A DNA stretch of 64,000 nt, taken from positions 1,178,001-1,242,000 of the forward strand of contig NZ_JABMCZ010000005.1 in the NCBI RefSeq assembly GCF_013186535.1. The letters are read 5' to 3'. The notes beneath the pieces are model-generated. The model made no database searches. It had not been told where the DNA came from and saw only the letters and a program-made list of their open reading frames with translations. Of the stretch, positions 41,788-51,300 are shown in pieces. The stretch comes from Nocardia terpenica (GTDB lineage Bacteria > Actinomycetota > Actinomycetes > Mycobacteriales > Mycobacteriaceae). Position numbers and translations under genes: made by a program. How positions within the stretch are numbered: the first letter of the stretch is position 1; every line of letters starts with the position of its first letter.

Positions 41788-43170
41788 TCAGGAGCGTGGC
41801 GCGAAACGCAGCCGGAGCCCGTGAGGTTTGAGCGTGATCTGCTCGTTGACGATCAAGTCGTACCCGGGCTCGGGGTGCAGCTCGAACTCACGGAGAATCC
41901 GAGCGAGCGCCAACGTGACCTCGTGCAGAGCGAATGCGCGTCCGATGCAGGCTCGTGGCCCGATACCCCAGGGCTTGTAGATGTGCGGGCCGAGCTGGCG
42001 CAGTCGTTCAGGTTGCCATCGGTCCGGGTCGAACTGCTCGGCATCGGCGCCCCACGTCTCGCGATCGCGGTGTGCGGCCAAGGTCAGCACGAAAACCCAA
42101 TCCCCAGGACCGAATTCGTGTCCACCGAGCGTCACCGGACAGGTGGCCTCCCGGAAGAACCCGGGCGCGACCGGCCACAGCCGCAGGGTCTCGTCAACAA
42201 TGCGGCGAAGAAACCGCAGGCGACCGACATCGTCATAGCCGATCGGCACCGCCGGAAGAGTGGCCTCGATCTCCGCGCGGGCCTTGTCGGCGATGTCCGG
42301 ATGATGCGCCAACTCGTGCAGCGCGAATGACAATGCGGCAACGCTGGTTTCATGCCCGGCCACCAGCAGGGTGAGGCACTGGGAATGGATCGCGTCGTCG
42401 TCGAGCCGATCCCCGGTGAACGGATCCACCGTGTTCAGCATGAGATCGAGCAGATCGGACCGAGGCTCCGCCGCGTGGCGGCGCGCCGCGATCGCATCGT
42501 CCACGACCTCGTGCAGGTAGGCGACATCGCGCTGGTGCTGCGCCGTTTGCCGCCGCAACAACGTGGATTTCACGATCGTCGGCAGGTTGACCGTTCTATT
42601 GAGATACGACAGTCCCCGCCGCAACCGATCACCGAACACACGATCCCCTGCGAACGACCCGAACGACCACCCGAACCCGGCACGCCCGATAATCTCCAGC
42701 GCCAACTGGTTCGCATCACCAACGACATCGACCCACTCACCATCGCGGCCGCGCCAATAGTCCACCAGGTCCTCGACCACAGCGACCATGGTCGAGTGGT
42801 ACCCCCGCATCGCCTCTTTCATAAAGCCCTGCACCAGGATCCGATGCGCCGACCCCCACTCCGGCTCTCCATCAAGAGCAGTGACCAGGCCGGAGCCCGC
42901 GATCTCCCGCAGCGGCTTCAAGATCGCTCCAACGTGCTTACTCCACACGCTGTCGTCGCTGACCTGCTCGATCAGATCAGCTGCCGAGACGATCACGACC
43001 GGAGTACCGAAGATCCGGCGTTCGAAGATACCGCCACCCAATGGGCGCGCGTCCCGGACCGCCTGCTGGGTCGGACGGGCAAGATCCAGGGTCAGCACAT
43101 CCCCGAGCAGCGGCACACGTCCGCGGGGATGCGGCAGTAGACGTGACGTACTCCCCGGCGGCGCACTCAT
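41788..43170 (-). CDS. Cytochrome P450 (fatty-acid hydroxylase/CYP102-like heme domain)
   Basis: A 460-residue P450 from the ATG at 43170; an in-frame extension to 43227 is possible. Features are the I-helix LLVAGHETSVAALSFALHEL, the K-helix VDETLRLWPVAPGFFREAT (E-x-x-R), DPDRWQPER in the meander, and the heme loop PWGIGPRACIGRAFAL with Cys near residue 408. The usual Phe seven residues before Cys is Trp. The AGHETS and YKPWGIGPRACIG patterns are nearest to CYP102-type fatty-acid monooxygenases. No reductase domain is fused and no ferredoxin gene is adjacent. It is divergent from a LanC-like gene. Confidence 0.88.
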   Translation of the reverse strand: MSAPPGSTSRLLPHPRGRVPLLGDVLTLDLARPTQQAVRDARPLGGGIFERRIFGTPVVIVSAADLIEQVSDDSVWSKHVGAILKPLREIAGSGLVTALDGEPEWGSAHRILVQGFMKEAMRGYHSTMVAVVEDLVDYWRGRDGEWVDVVGDANQLALEIIGRAGFGWSFGSFAGDRVFGDRLRRGLSYLNRTVNLPTIVKSTLLRRQTAQHQRDVAYLHEVVDDAIAARRHAAEPRSDLLDLMLNTVDPFTGDRLDDDAIHSQCLTLLVAGHETSVAALSFALHELAHHPDIADKARAEIEATLPAVPIGYDDVGRLRFLRRIVDETLRLWPVAPGFFREATCPVTLGGHEFGPGDWVFVLTLAAHRDRETWGADAEQFDPDRWQPERLRQLGPHIYKPWGIGPRACIGRAFALHEVTLALARILREFELHPEPGYDLIVNEQITLKPHGLRLRFAPRS

Positions 43171-43360
43171 CACCACCCATGATGCGACACCACGGCGCGA
43201 ATGTTGTCGATCCTCCATGCCTTGCAATGCTCCGATAGACGGTCAAGCCCCGACGAACAGTCCGTCCGTGGGATTCCCAGTCGGTCACCACAGCTTCGAC
43301 GGCATCGTCCGAACGTCCGCACATGCCGAATTCCGGATACGTTCGCCTAAGCTGGCAGTC

Positions 43361-44632
43361 ATGTTGGGGGGCACGATCGTTCCTGATATCGGGCCGGTGG
43401 AGCGGTTGGCGCGTGGTGCAGTCGATTGGCTTGTTGGCCAGGCCCAGGTGAGCGAGAACGGCCTGATCTGGAAACCCGCCGCCAACGACGCGGAAAACGA
43501 TCCGACTCTCTATCACGGTGGCGCCGGCATCGTGCTGGCTTTGCTGGAAGCTCGCAACCATTTCGGCGACGACCGCTATGGCGAAGCCGCACTCGGTGGT
43601 GCCAGGGAGATCGCTGCGCAGGTCGAACAGCAAGGCGACTGGTCGCTGTATACCGGCTTGACAGGAATGGCCGTCGCGTTGCACGCGGTACACGTCGAGC
43701 TCGACGATCCGGACTGCGAGCGGTTCGCTCGACGAGGGCTCGATCGAGTTCGCGCGGCGTTCGACGGCCAACGATGGGGCCCATTCTTCGAACTGTTGCT
43801 CGGCAACGCGGGTATCGCCCTAGGTGCCCTCCATACCGACGATGTGGACCTGGCACTGCTGGCGGTTGAGCCGTATCTGGCCACCGCAGATCCGACCCCT
43901 GGTGGGATCAACTGGGCGGTGTACCCCGCCCCTGCCCGCATGCACCACATGGCCCATGGCACCCTCGGTATCGTTCACGCCCTGGCCGCGGTATCGGCCG
44001 CGACCGGCCGCGAAGACCTACATGCCACCGCGCTCGCCGGTGTCGCAGACGTGGTCGCCCGCGACGAAGCAGGCCCGCCAGGATTTCTTGTGCCGCATTC
44101 GGATCCACCTCACCGCCCCGAGCTGATCGAGCGGTTCAGCTACGGGTGGTGCCACGGTCCCACCGGCGACGCTCAGACCTTCCGCTTGCTGGCCGCACTC
44201 ACCGGCGACGCGAACTGGACCCAGCTGATCGACCGGTGCTGGCACACCATCACGCATTGCGGCCTACCACAACGACTGCGACCGGGATTCTGGGACAACA
44301 ACGGATCCTGCTGCGGAACAGCGGGAGTCCTCGCGCTCGCCTGCGACCGAATGGTCGAACACCCCGACCCCGCCGAACGTCGACACGCTCACGATTTCGC
44401 CCGACTCCTGGTCGCCGACCTCACCGAACGAGCCATCGTCGACCACACCGGAGTTCGTTGGTCGAACTACGAGCACCGCGTCACTCCCTCGGATCTGGAG
44501 CCCCGCACCGGGTGGGCCATGGGGAACGCCGGGATCGTCCGTGAACTGCTCCGCTACGCTCGCATCCTCGGCAATCGGCGCCCCGACTACACCGTGCAAT
44601 GGCCCGGCCACCCGTCGGCCACGCTCTCGTAG
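43361..44632 (+). CDS. LanC-like protein (standalone)
   Basis: A 423-residue alpha/alpha-toroid protein of the lanthionine synthetase C-like family. Repeat GxxG turns include LYHGGAGIVLALLEA, LYTGLTGMAVALHAV, MAHGTLGIVHALAAV, YGWCHGPTGDAQTFRLL, GSCCGTAGVLALACD and WAMGNAGIVRELLRYA. Cys264 (WCHG) and Cys317/Cys318 (SCCG) sit at the zinc-ligand places; in NisC the last pair is Cys-His, so a His-to-Cys change is present. No LanB, LanM or precursor peptide gene lies nearby. It may act in thiol addition to dehydroamino acids, or do something else, with the divergent P450 as possible partner. Confidence 0.82.
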   Translation: MLGGTIVPDIGPVERLARGAVDWLVGQAQVSENGLIWKPAANDAENDPTLYHGGAGIVLALLEARNHFGDDRYGEAALGGAREIAAQVEQQGDWSLYTGLTGMAVALHAVHVELDDPDCERFARRGLDRVRAAFDGQRWGPFFELLLGNAGIALGALHTDDVDLALLAVEPYLATADPTPGGINWAVYPAPARMHHMAHGTLGIVHALAAVSAATGREDLHATALAGVADVVARDEAGPPGFLVPHSDPPHRPELIERFSYGWCHGPTGDAQTFRLLAALTGDANWTQLIDRCWHTITHCGLPQRLRPGFWDNNGSCCGTAGVLALACDRMVEHPDPAERRHAHDFARLLVADLTERAIVDHTGVRWSNYEHRVTPSDLEPRTGWAMGNAGIVRELLRYARILGNRRPDYTVQWPGHPSATLS

Positions 44633-44749
44633 TCGAGCAAGAACCAAACGCACTGACTGCTGTCAATTGGAAGCGGCGTTGCTGGCGGGCCGGCGTGCGA
44701 GCGGGTGGTGTAGACCGCGCGGCCGAACCTGGCCCGGCCACTGTTGTTA

Positions 44750-44974
44750 CTAAGCTTTCGAGCCGTCGAGTCGGGCGAGAACCGATTTCAACATGGTGTC
44801 AACCGCGGTCAGGAGGGTCTGCGGTGCCGCGGGATTGCCGTCGGCTCGAAAACGTCTGCTGGTCATGGCGTCGGTGGTGGTGAGGTGACCGCCAGCGATG
44901 GCCGCAACGGTCGCCCGCAAGATATGACCTGCCGCCGCACACAACTCACCCACCGACACCGATGACACGAACAC
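44750..44974 (-). CDS. Small hypothetical protein (74 aa)
   Basis: A 74-residue protein reading FVSSVSVGELCAAAGHILRA, TVAAIAGGHLTTTDAMTSRR and ending TLLTAVDTMLKSVLARLDGS. It is helical and of ordinary composition. No ribosome site stands out and no family was recognised. It lies between the LanC-like gene and the decayed monooxygenase. Confidence 0.35.
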   Translation of the reverse strand: MFVSSVSVGELCAAAGHILRATVAAIAGGHLTTTDAMTSRRFRADGNPAAPQTLLTAVDTMLKSVLARLDGSKA

Positions 44975-45116
44975 ACTGACATGCCGCCGTGCACGCGTTG
45001 GTCAGTCGTCCAGAACGGTTGGCTGGCACAGCTTTTCCAACACCCGCTCATGCCGAGTTGAGTGCATTCACCTGCGTTGGTGATGTCGGCGGCGAGATCT
45101 CTGGCTCGATTGGGGG

Positions 45117-46139
45117 TTATCGGGGCGAGCAACGCTGCGGTGGCTCGATACGTCCTGTGTCGGGTTTCGTCGAGTCGGTTGGGCTTGCGTGGGGTGGGCG
45201 GATGAGATGGAAATCGCTGAGGTCGGCTGTGCGGGTGCGGCGGTGGTATTCGGTGACGGTGCCGGGCCAGTTGGCGGTGACGCGGCCGTTGGTGTTGCGG
45301 TACCAACTGGCGCAGCCGGTCCAGGCGGTGTGCTGGAGGCGATGTTGGATTTCGTCGTCGTAGCGTTGTTCCACCTCGCGTCGGATATCGAGGTAGCAGT
45401 TGCGATGGGCGGCGAGGTGTTCGATCAGTTGCCGGATGTAGCGAGCCTGGCGTTCGAGCATGTAGATGATGGAGCCCGCGCCGAGACTGGTGTTGGACCC
45501 GTAGACGAGGAACATGTCGGGGAAGCCGGGGACGGTGATGCCGTAAGAGCACGGAAGGCGCGCTGGTGCAGGCGGCCGTAGGTGGTGTCGGGTTTGGGAA
45601 TGATGTACGGCGCGGAGCGCTGGAAGACGGTGAGTTGCGCGACCTGCGGCTGAATCTGGGGTATGAAACTGGATCGCGGTGGCCCCGGTGCCGATCACCG
45701 CGACGCGTTTGCCGGTCAGGTCGTAGTCGTGATCCCATCGTGCGGAGTGAAAGGCTTTGCCCTCGAACGAGTCCCGTCCCGGAATGGACGGCAGTGCGGG
45801 CTGCGACAGGACGCCGGTCGCGGGCACGATGACATCCACGTCGAAACTCTGGCCGGTGCTGGTCTCGATATGCCAGGTGGCGGTGTCGGCGTCGAAGGCG
45901 GCGGAGGTCACCTCGGTGCCGAACCGTAGATGCGGGCGCAGCTCGTAGCTGTCGATGACCTGCTCGATGTAGCGCTTGATGTCGGGTTGCAGTGAAAACC
46001 GGCGTGGCCATTCGGTATTCGGTGCGAACGAGTAAGAGTTGCGCATGCCGTGGCGGGCCAGCTCCGCTGCCATGGCCAGCCCGCCGAATCCCGCCCCGAC
46101 GATGAGGACCGAGGGCCTCCGGGTGTCTGCCGCGGTCAT
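45117..46139 (-). pseudogene. Baeyer-Villiger monooxygenase gene with internal deletions
   Basis: The frame starts PSVLIVGAGFGGLAMAAELA (FAD site) but jumps from ELARHG straight to YSFAPNTEWPRRFSLQPDIK, losing the GGTW..NxYPG.x.D segment (about 30 residues) that defines the family. After IGTGATAIQF (NADPH site) it goes out of frame; the lost sequence IPQIQPQVAQLTVFQRSAPY and IPKPDTTYGRLHQRAF is readable in the next frame. A second large gap, expected at 150 residues or more, joins it to YGITVPGFPDMFLVYGSNTS and the family C-terminus. Length is 340 against about 490-500 residues. The enzyme cannot be functional as read. Confidence 0.72.
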
Positions 46140-46708
46140 CGCACGGCCGCCCAGCGCAGCGGGCCACGGGCGACGTCCAGGCCGGTCTCGAGCAGGTACG
46201 TGGTGAGTGTGGTGAGTGGGTGCCGGTTCGGGTCGGGCTGCTTACCGGCTGCGATTCTCGCCATTTGCTGTGCGTACCAGGCGAGTTCGGTCATGCCGTC
46301 GATGCTGTCGATGCCCAGGCGGCGGGGACGTACGCCGCTGGCGGTCACTGCGCCGTCGAGCACTCGGGCCGGTTCGCCGACGCCCATCATGGCGGCGGAT
46401 TCATACGTCCCGCCCGATATCTCGAGCAGGTCGATACCCTCCTCCGCGAGCGCCGCGACCACCTCGCACAGCTGGCAGGACTCGCCCAGACGTTTCGGTT
46501 CCGGCGCACCGTGGCGTTGGCCGAACTGGGCCGGCACGAGACCATACCCGGTCCGCGGCACAACTCGGGATACCCGTGGACCCGACCACAGCCGCGGCAT
46601 TCCACGAACTGGGCGCGCGATACGATCTCGACCTGTCTGTCTCGGATTGATCGAATATTCGTCGACACGGCCGAATCTGGAAACTCTATATTTCCGATGG
46701 CGTCGCAT
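46136..46708 (-). pseudogene. Old-yellow-enzyme-type flavin oxidoreductase remnant
   Basis: Only the C-terminal half is readable: ESCQLCEVVAALAEEGIDLL, EISGGTYESAAMMG, then a jump to EPARVLDGAVTASGVRPRRL, DGMTELAWYAQQMARIAAGK and TTYLLETGLDVARGPLRW. Between MMG and EPARVL the FMN-phosphate segment (TGGFR..VGLARP type) is missing. The region before ESCQ, down to 46708, does not match the family. It overlaps the monooxygenase start by four bases, so the two once formed an operon, probably for ketone or terpenoid oxidation. Both show deletions. Confidence 0.65.
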
Positions 46709-46853
46709 TCCGGTACGCGGTGTTTTCCGGAAACTTCATGTCCGGGGATTGCGATGTTCGCCGACATCATCATGTGTGAGAATGCGAGGTTCTCCGGGGG
46801 AATCAGGTCATCTGTTCAATAGTGGAAAACATGTAACGTGCGGCTATCTGGTG

Positions 46854-46928
46854 GCGAAAGGCAGTGTAGACGGTGTGCACCATCTGCCTTTCGCAGTGGA
46901 ACGACCTCGCCGGGTGGGAGAGGTCGTT
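46854..46928 (+). promoter_or_regulatory. Two tandem stem-loops upstream of leader ORF
   Basis: Stem 1 has perfect 11-bp arms GCGAAAGGCAG (46854-46864) and CTGCCTTTCGC (46884-46894), with an inner GGTG-TG-CACC hairpin in its loop. Stem 2 has perfect 9-bp arms AACGACCTC (46900-46908) and GAGGTCGTT (46920-46928). Only five bases separate the stems, and the leader ribosome site begins five bases after the second. This looks like a folded 5' leader RNA, or a pair of protein-binding sites, controlling the HTH gene. Confidence 0.65.
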
Positions 46929-46943
46929 AGATAGGAGATTACC

Positions 46944-46982
46944 ATGAACGCAGCCTGTGAAATTCTGGTTTCGACGTTGTAA
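46944..46982 (+). CDS. 12-codon leader peptide ORF
   Basis: An ATG at 46944 follows AGGAG (46933-46937) at six bases and encodes MNAACEILVSTL. The TAA stop (46980-46982) overlaps the ATG of the HTH gene (TAATG). The HTH gene itself has no separate ribosome site, so its translation probably depends on ribosomes finishing this ORF. The two stem-loops just upstream could control it. Confidence 0.6.
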   Translation: MNAACEILVSTL

Positions 46983-48280
46983 TGCTGTTTCCGGAGACGA
47001 TGGTGTCTCCGGGTTACATGATCGGCCTCGGAATGTATACGCGTGGTTCACATGCCCACCAGCACGGTCTCTCGGTGGGTGAACGTGTGGAAATGCGGCG
47101 CCGCATGCGGGGGTTGCCGCGGAATGTGGTGGCCCAGTTGGTTGGTCGCAGCGAGGAGTGGCTGCGGCTTATCGAGAGCGGGCAGCGGCGGCTGAACGAT
47201 ATCGCGGCTATCGTCAAGTTGGCCGAGGTGCTGCGAGTGCACGATATCGGCGAGTTGATCGATTGGCCCGCACCGCCCCTGCAACCACCCGCCCGCACCC
47301 CGGTGTTGCTGCTGGCACCGCTGCGCCAGGCGCTCATTGCCGATCTCGCCGAGGCCCACCCGCCCGGCCGTATCCAGCCCATGGACGTGTTGGCGGTGCA
47401 GGTCGCCGAGTGCCGACGGATATGGCAGGAGTCGACAACTCGGTATTCGACATTGTCGAAGATGTTGCCGCCGTTGCTGATCGGGCTCCGCGCGCACACT
47501 GAGACACCGGATCGGGCACAGGCCGAGGGAGCGGACGCCGCCGAGTGCGACGAGTTGCTGCGGCAGACCTATCTGTCGGCCCGACAGTTGTTGACCCGCC
47601 TGGGCGCACACGATCTGGCATGGCTAGCCGCCGACCGGGCGGTGGAGGGGACGCGCCGCGACAGGACGGCGATCACCTCGGCCGTCGGCCGCTGGCATCT
47701 GTCCACCGCCTTTCTGCACATGCCCTATCCGGGCGACTGCCACGATTACGCGTTGGCCGCTGCTCGATCGACCGAGGATGCCGCCGACAACACGGATCGC
47801 GCCGTGCTGGTCGGCGCGCTGCAGCTGGTGGCCGCCCAGGCCGCCGACCTGTCCGATGACCTCCCGGAAACCAGCCGTCTGCTCGGCCTGGCCCGCACGG
47901 TGGCCGAACAACTCGGTGGTGACCACTCGGTGGACGGGATCGTGTTCGGGCCCACCCGAATTGGCATGGTCGCCATCGAAATTGCATTGAACCGCAACAA
48001 CTTCGATCAAGCCCTGCAGATCGCCGCCGACCTCGAGGTTCCCGACACCTACCCCACCGGGCAGCTCGCCCGCCACCACATCGCCCTGGCGAGGGCTTAT
48101 CTTCACACCGGAGAGCGTGTCGGTGCGGTCTTCGCGCTCGGCAAGGCCGCCGAGGCCAGCCCCGAGGACCTGCGATACGACCTGGACGCCCATCACACCC
48201 TGCAGCAGCTCATCCTCACCGGCAACCGCGTCATCGGCCGCGATGTCATCCACCTGGCCGAGCTGGCAGGACTGGTCTGA
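46982..48280 (+). CDS. XRE-type HTH regulator with TPR-like C-terminus
   Basis: A 432-residue protein. Residues 30-90 hold a lambda-repressor-like helix-turn-helix (GERVEMRRRMRGLPRNVVAQ, LVGRSEEWLRLIESGQRRLN, IVKLAEVLRV). The rest is an all-helical array (LARTVAEQLGG, ALNRNNFDQALQIAADLEVP, HHIALARAYLHTGERVGAVF), as in actinobacterial regulators that sense peptides or small ligands through TPR-like repeats. The ATG at 46982 is supported by the overlapping leader ORF; ATG 47018 is an alternative. Its stop is 28 bp from the end of the synthase operon, which runs toward it. It may control that operon, though position alone does not prove it. Confidence 0.8.
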   Translation: MLFPETMVSPGYMIGLGMYTRGSHAHQHGLSVGERVEMRRRMRGLPRNVVAQLVGRSEEWLRLIESGQRRLNDIAAIVKLAEVLRVHDIGELIDWPAPPLQPPARTPVLLLAPLRQALIADLAEAHPPGRIQPMDVLAVQVAECRRIWQESTTRYSTLSKMLPPLLIGLRAHTETPDRAQAEGADAAECDELLRQTYLSARQLLTRLGAHDLAWLAADRAVEGTRRDRTAITSAVGRWHLSTAFLHMPYPGDCHDYALAAARSTEDAADNTDRAVLVGALQLVAAQAADLSDDLPETSRLLGLARTVAEQLGGDHSVDGIVFGPTRIGMVAIEIALNRNNFDQALQIAADLEVPDTYPTGQLARHHIALARAYLHTGERVGAVFALGKAAEASPEDLRYDLDAHHTLQQLILTGNRVIGRDVIHLAELAGLV

Positions 48281-48308
48281 CCGGACTCTGGGCAACTGGG
48301 AACACTCA

Positions 48309-51300
48309 CTATCGTCCCGTCTCAACCTGATGAACGGTTCGGACCGTAACTCGACTGTCTTCGTGGGTCACCGCTAAGTGGTAGACGCGCTCCGGGTACC
48401 CCGCGACGTGAGCGGTGCGGAGGTCGTGGACAACGACCTGGGAAGGATGAACTCGTTCGAGGTAAGCGATATGATCCTGGATCGCCACGTAAGCCACCCT
48501 GTCCGGGTGCTCCAAACCGGCGGGGAGATCATAGAGTCCGGCCAGCGTGCCGGGGAAGATTTCCACGCGGGCGAGGTCCGCGGTCGAGGTCACGGTCACC
48601 CCGTTGCGCGTGGTCGACAGGGTTGCACCGGCAATGTACTCCCGGTCGTGTGCGAAGGAACGTCGTTGTGCAGGTGTCAATTTCGCCGCCGGTCCGAGCG
48701 GAGCGAGTGCCTCCACCAGTCTCAGGGCGACCAGAACACGGTCGTCCCGACAGAGTTGGATGTCGAAGGCGGGCGTCATCGGGTTCCCGGAGTCGAAACC
48801 GGCGAACCGTGCCTCGACCTGCAATTCGCCGGTCTCGGGTACCGGTTCGAACAGCCACAGGGTGTCGACAGCGTGTGGGAAGGCGATTGCGTTGTGTCCG
48901 ATCGTGTTGTCCCACTGCCACAGTCGCTGATGCGGGATGACATGGGTGCTCGCGTCCAGTGCACCGTGGTGCAGGTAGCCGCGGGGAACCGTGCCCCGCT
49001 CGAGGTCGATAAGGCCGGACGCCCCCGTGGCGCCGAGCAACCAGGAGGTCAGGTAGTGGAACGCCGGGCCGTGGAACATGTCGCCGGTGAGATACGGGAG
49101 AGGTTCGGACGTGGTGTTGGCGAGCGGAGCGAACGGGATCGGCCGAGCGGGCGGTGGTCCGAGGAGGACAGTTGCGGTGGCTAGTGGACGAAACTCTGTC
49201 TCGGATTCGGGCCGGGCGGACACGGTGACCGCGAGGTCGTCGGCGCGGCGTTCCACCCGGGTGCGCAGCCTGGTGGGCCCGGTAATCGGCAGCCATCGTT
49301 GAAGCCGGAAGTCGCGTACGCCGGTCACCGGTTCACCGGAGTAGTCGGCTGCAGCGCGGACGACGAGATCCAGTGTGGACATGGCGGGTAGCGCGGGTGT
49401 CATCCAGTTCGGCCGGTGATCGCCGATCCAGGTGTCGACAGCCGGATCCAGGAGATGGTCGGCCTCTGCGGCCGATGTGCGGTCGGGGTCGCCCTCGACC
49501 ACGCGCATGCCGAGTCGGCTCAGGTGGTAGATGCGCCGTCCGTCGACCCACAGCCAGCCCTCGGCTGTGGCCCAGCCCGGTCCGATGTCGGTGATATCGA
49601 GCTGGATAGTGACCAGTCGGTGAGTGGGAACGACCTGGCCGCGGTATTTCCACGCGATCGGCTCGCCGAGCATCACCGGCTCGAATCGCGGATTCGTGAA
49701 CCCTTGTACCGCACCGGTTTTCAGCAGGAAGAACTGCAGCAGCTGCAGCACTGCCTCGTTCCCCAGGGATCCGGGTTGCACCGGATCCTCGTAGAAGTGG
49801 GCCTTGAAGTACCAGGCATCGGCATCGACGTCGAGTTCGGCGCGGAGGCGGCCGAGACCGGCGACGCCACTCTCCGGCCAGAATCCGGTGACCCGGTCCA
49901 GCATGAGCAGCATCGGTCCCGCCAGTCGGAGAGGGCCACCGCAGTAACGGGCCGGTCGACGGCTCAGGTCGACGGCGAAATCGTGCGGCTCGTTCAATGC
50001 CGCGCGATCGGATTCGGTTGGGGGAATGCCCGGTTGATCATCGAAGGCCTGTTTCGGGAAGAAGCCGAATGTCGCCGAGCCGGTGAAGACCGGCTCACCA
50101 TCGGCGTGGCAGGCGATGTCGAAGACCTCGATGACGGAGTGGGAATCGGCTCGCGCCACCGACCGCAGCTCCACCCGAGTGCGCAGGCTGTGGGTGCCAC
50201 GCGGCACTTCGGCGGTGAATACACCCGAACCGTCCAAGTTGCGGAAGAACAGATCCTCGGCTGCGCCGACGGTACTGCCCGCATAGTCGGCGAGCCAGCC
50301 ACACGGCTGCAGCAGGACCTCCATCAGGACCGCGAACGGCATTGTGGCGCAGCCGTTCTGATCGAAGTACCAGACACGTTCGGGAACGTCGTACTCCGCC
50401 TCCAGCCAGTTCCCGACCCGCAACTGACGCTCCCAGCCGGATATATCACGGATCCGGGTGATGAACAGATACGGCGGCCCCGGCAGGCGGCCGGTCTTGC
50501 GCAGGCCGCGGTCGGGTTCGGCGGGCCAGACCGACGAAATGGGCCCCCAGGCGCCGGTGAGCAGCGTTGCGTAATCCAGGCGTACGCCATCCGCTTTGAC
50601 CGCAACCCGGTGATCGTCGCGAAATCCCCGCAGGCCACCGAGACGGGCCAGCGGAACCGGGGCGCCGGTCACCTGCACTGCGGGCGGGCTCAGTCGCCGC
50701 CAGTGGGTGAGCGGCCAGTCGCGCACCAATCGCAGCCCGAGGCGCTCGATGTGTAGTGCCACAACGCCGTCCACCGCGCAGCTCACGTCGGCGACCACCG
50801 TCGGTTCGGGCCCGGTGGACAATTCGCGGACCGCGACCTCGTAGCTCAACAGGTCTGTGTGAGGGGTGGCCTGAGCCCGATACCGCAAGTGGTAGGGCAC
50901 CTCGGGCACCACCTCGAATCGCCAGCCGTCCCGGTCGGTGGTGAGGCCCGCCGCGATCAGGTAGAAGGCCAATGCCTGCGCGCATCCGTCGAACATCAGA
51001 TTGCCTGGCATGCACGGATCTTCGGGCAGGTGCGCACGAAAGAACCACTCGTCCGGGCGGATTCGGGTTTCCGCTCGGAGATAGCCGCGGTCGAGATCGC
51101 AGGCGACCACCTCGCCGAGCAGGCGCATCCGCCCGCCGCCGATCCGGGGCGTCCGCACGTGTGCGCGGGTGATTTCCCAGTCCGGTCCGAAGCAGTCCGC
51201 CGGGCGGCCCGCCACGAGTGCGCTCATCGCGGGGCGGTCGTTGCGCGGCGCGGCACTGCCCTGGACCCGGTCCCGCCGCGAATTGACAGTCAGTTCCGCG

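Noticed and set aside
43361..44632. Lanthipeptide biosynthetic cluster
   Set aside because: Only a LanC-like gene is present; no LanB/LanM dehydratase, precursor or transporter nearby.
44863..46167. 434-codon reverse frame over the monooxygenase region
   Set aside because: Arg/His-rich out-of-phase reading; family sequence is in the other reverse frames.
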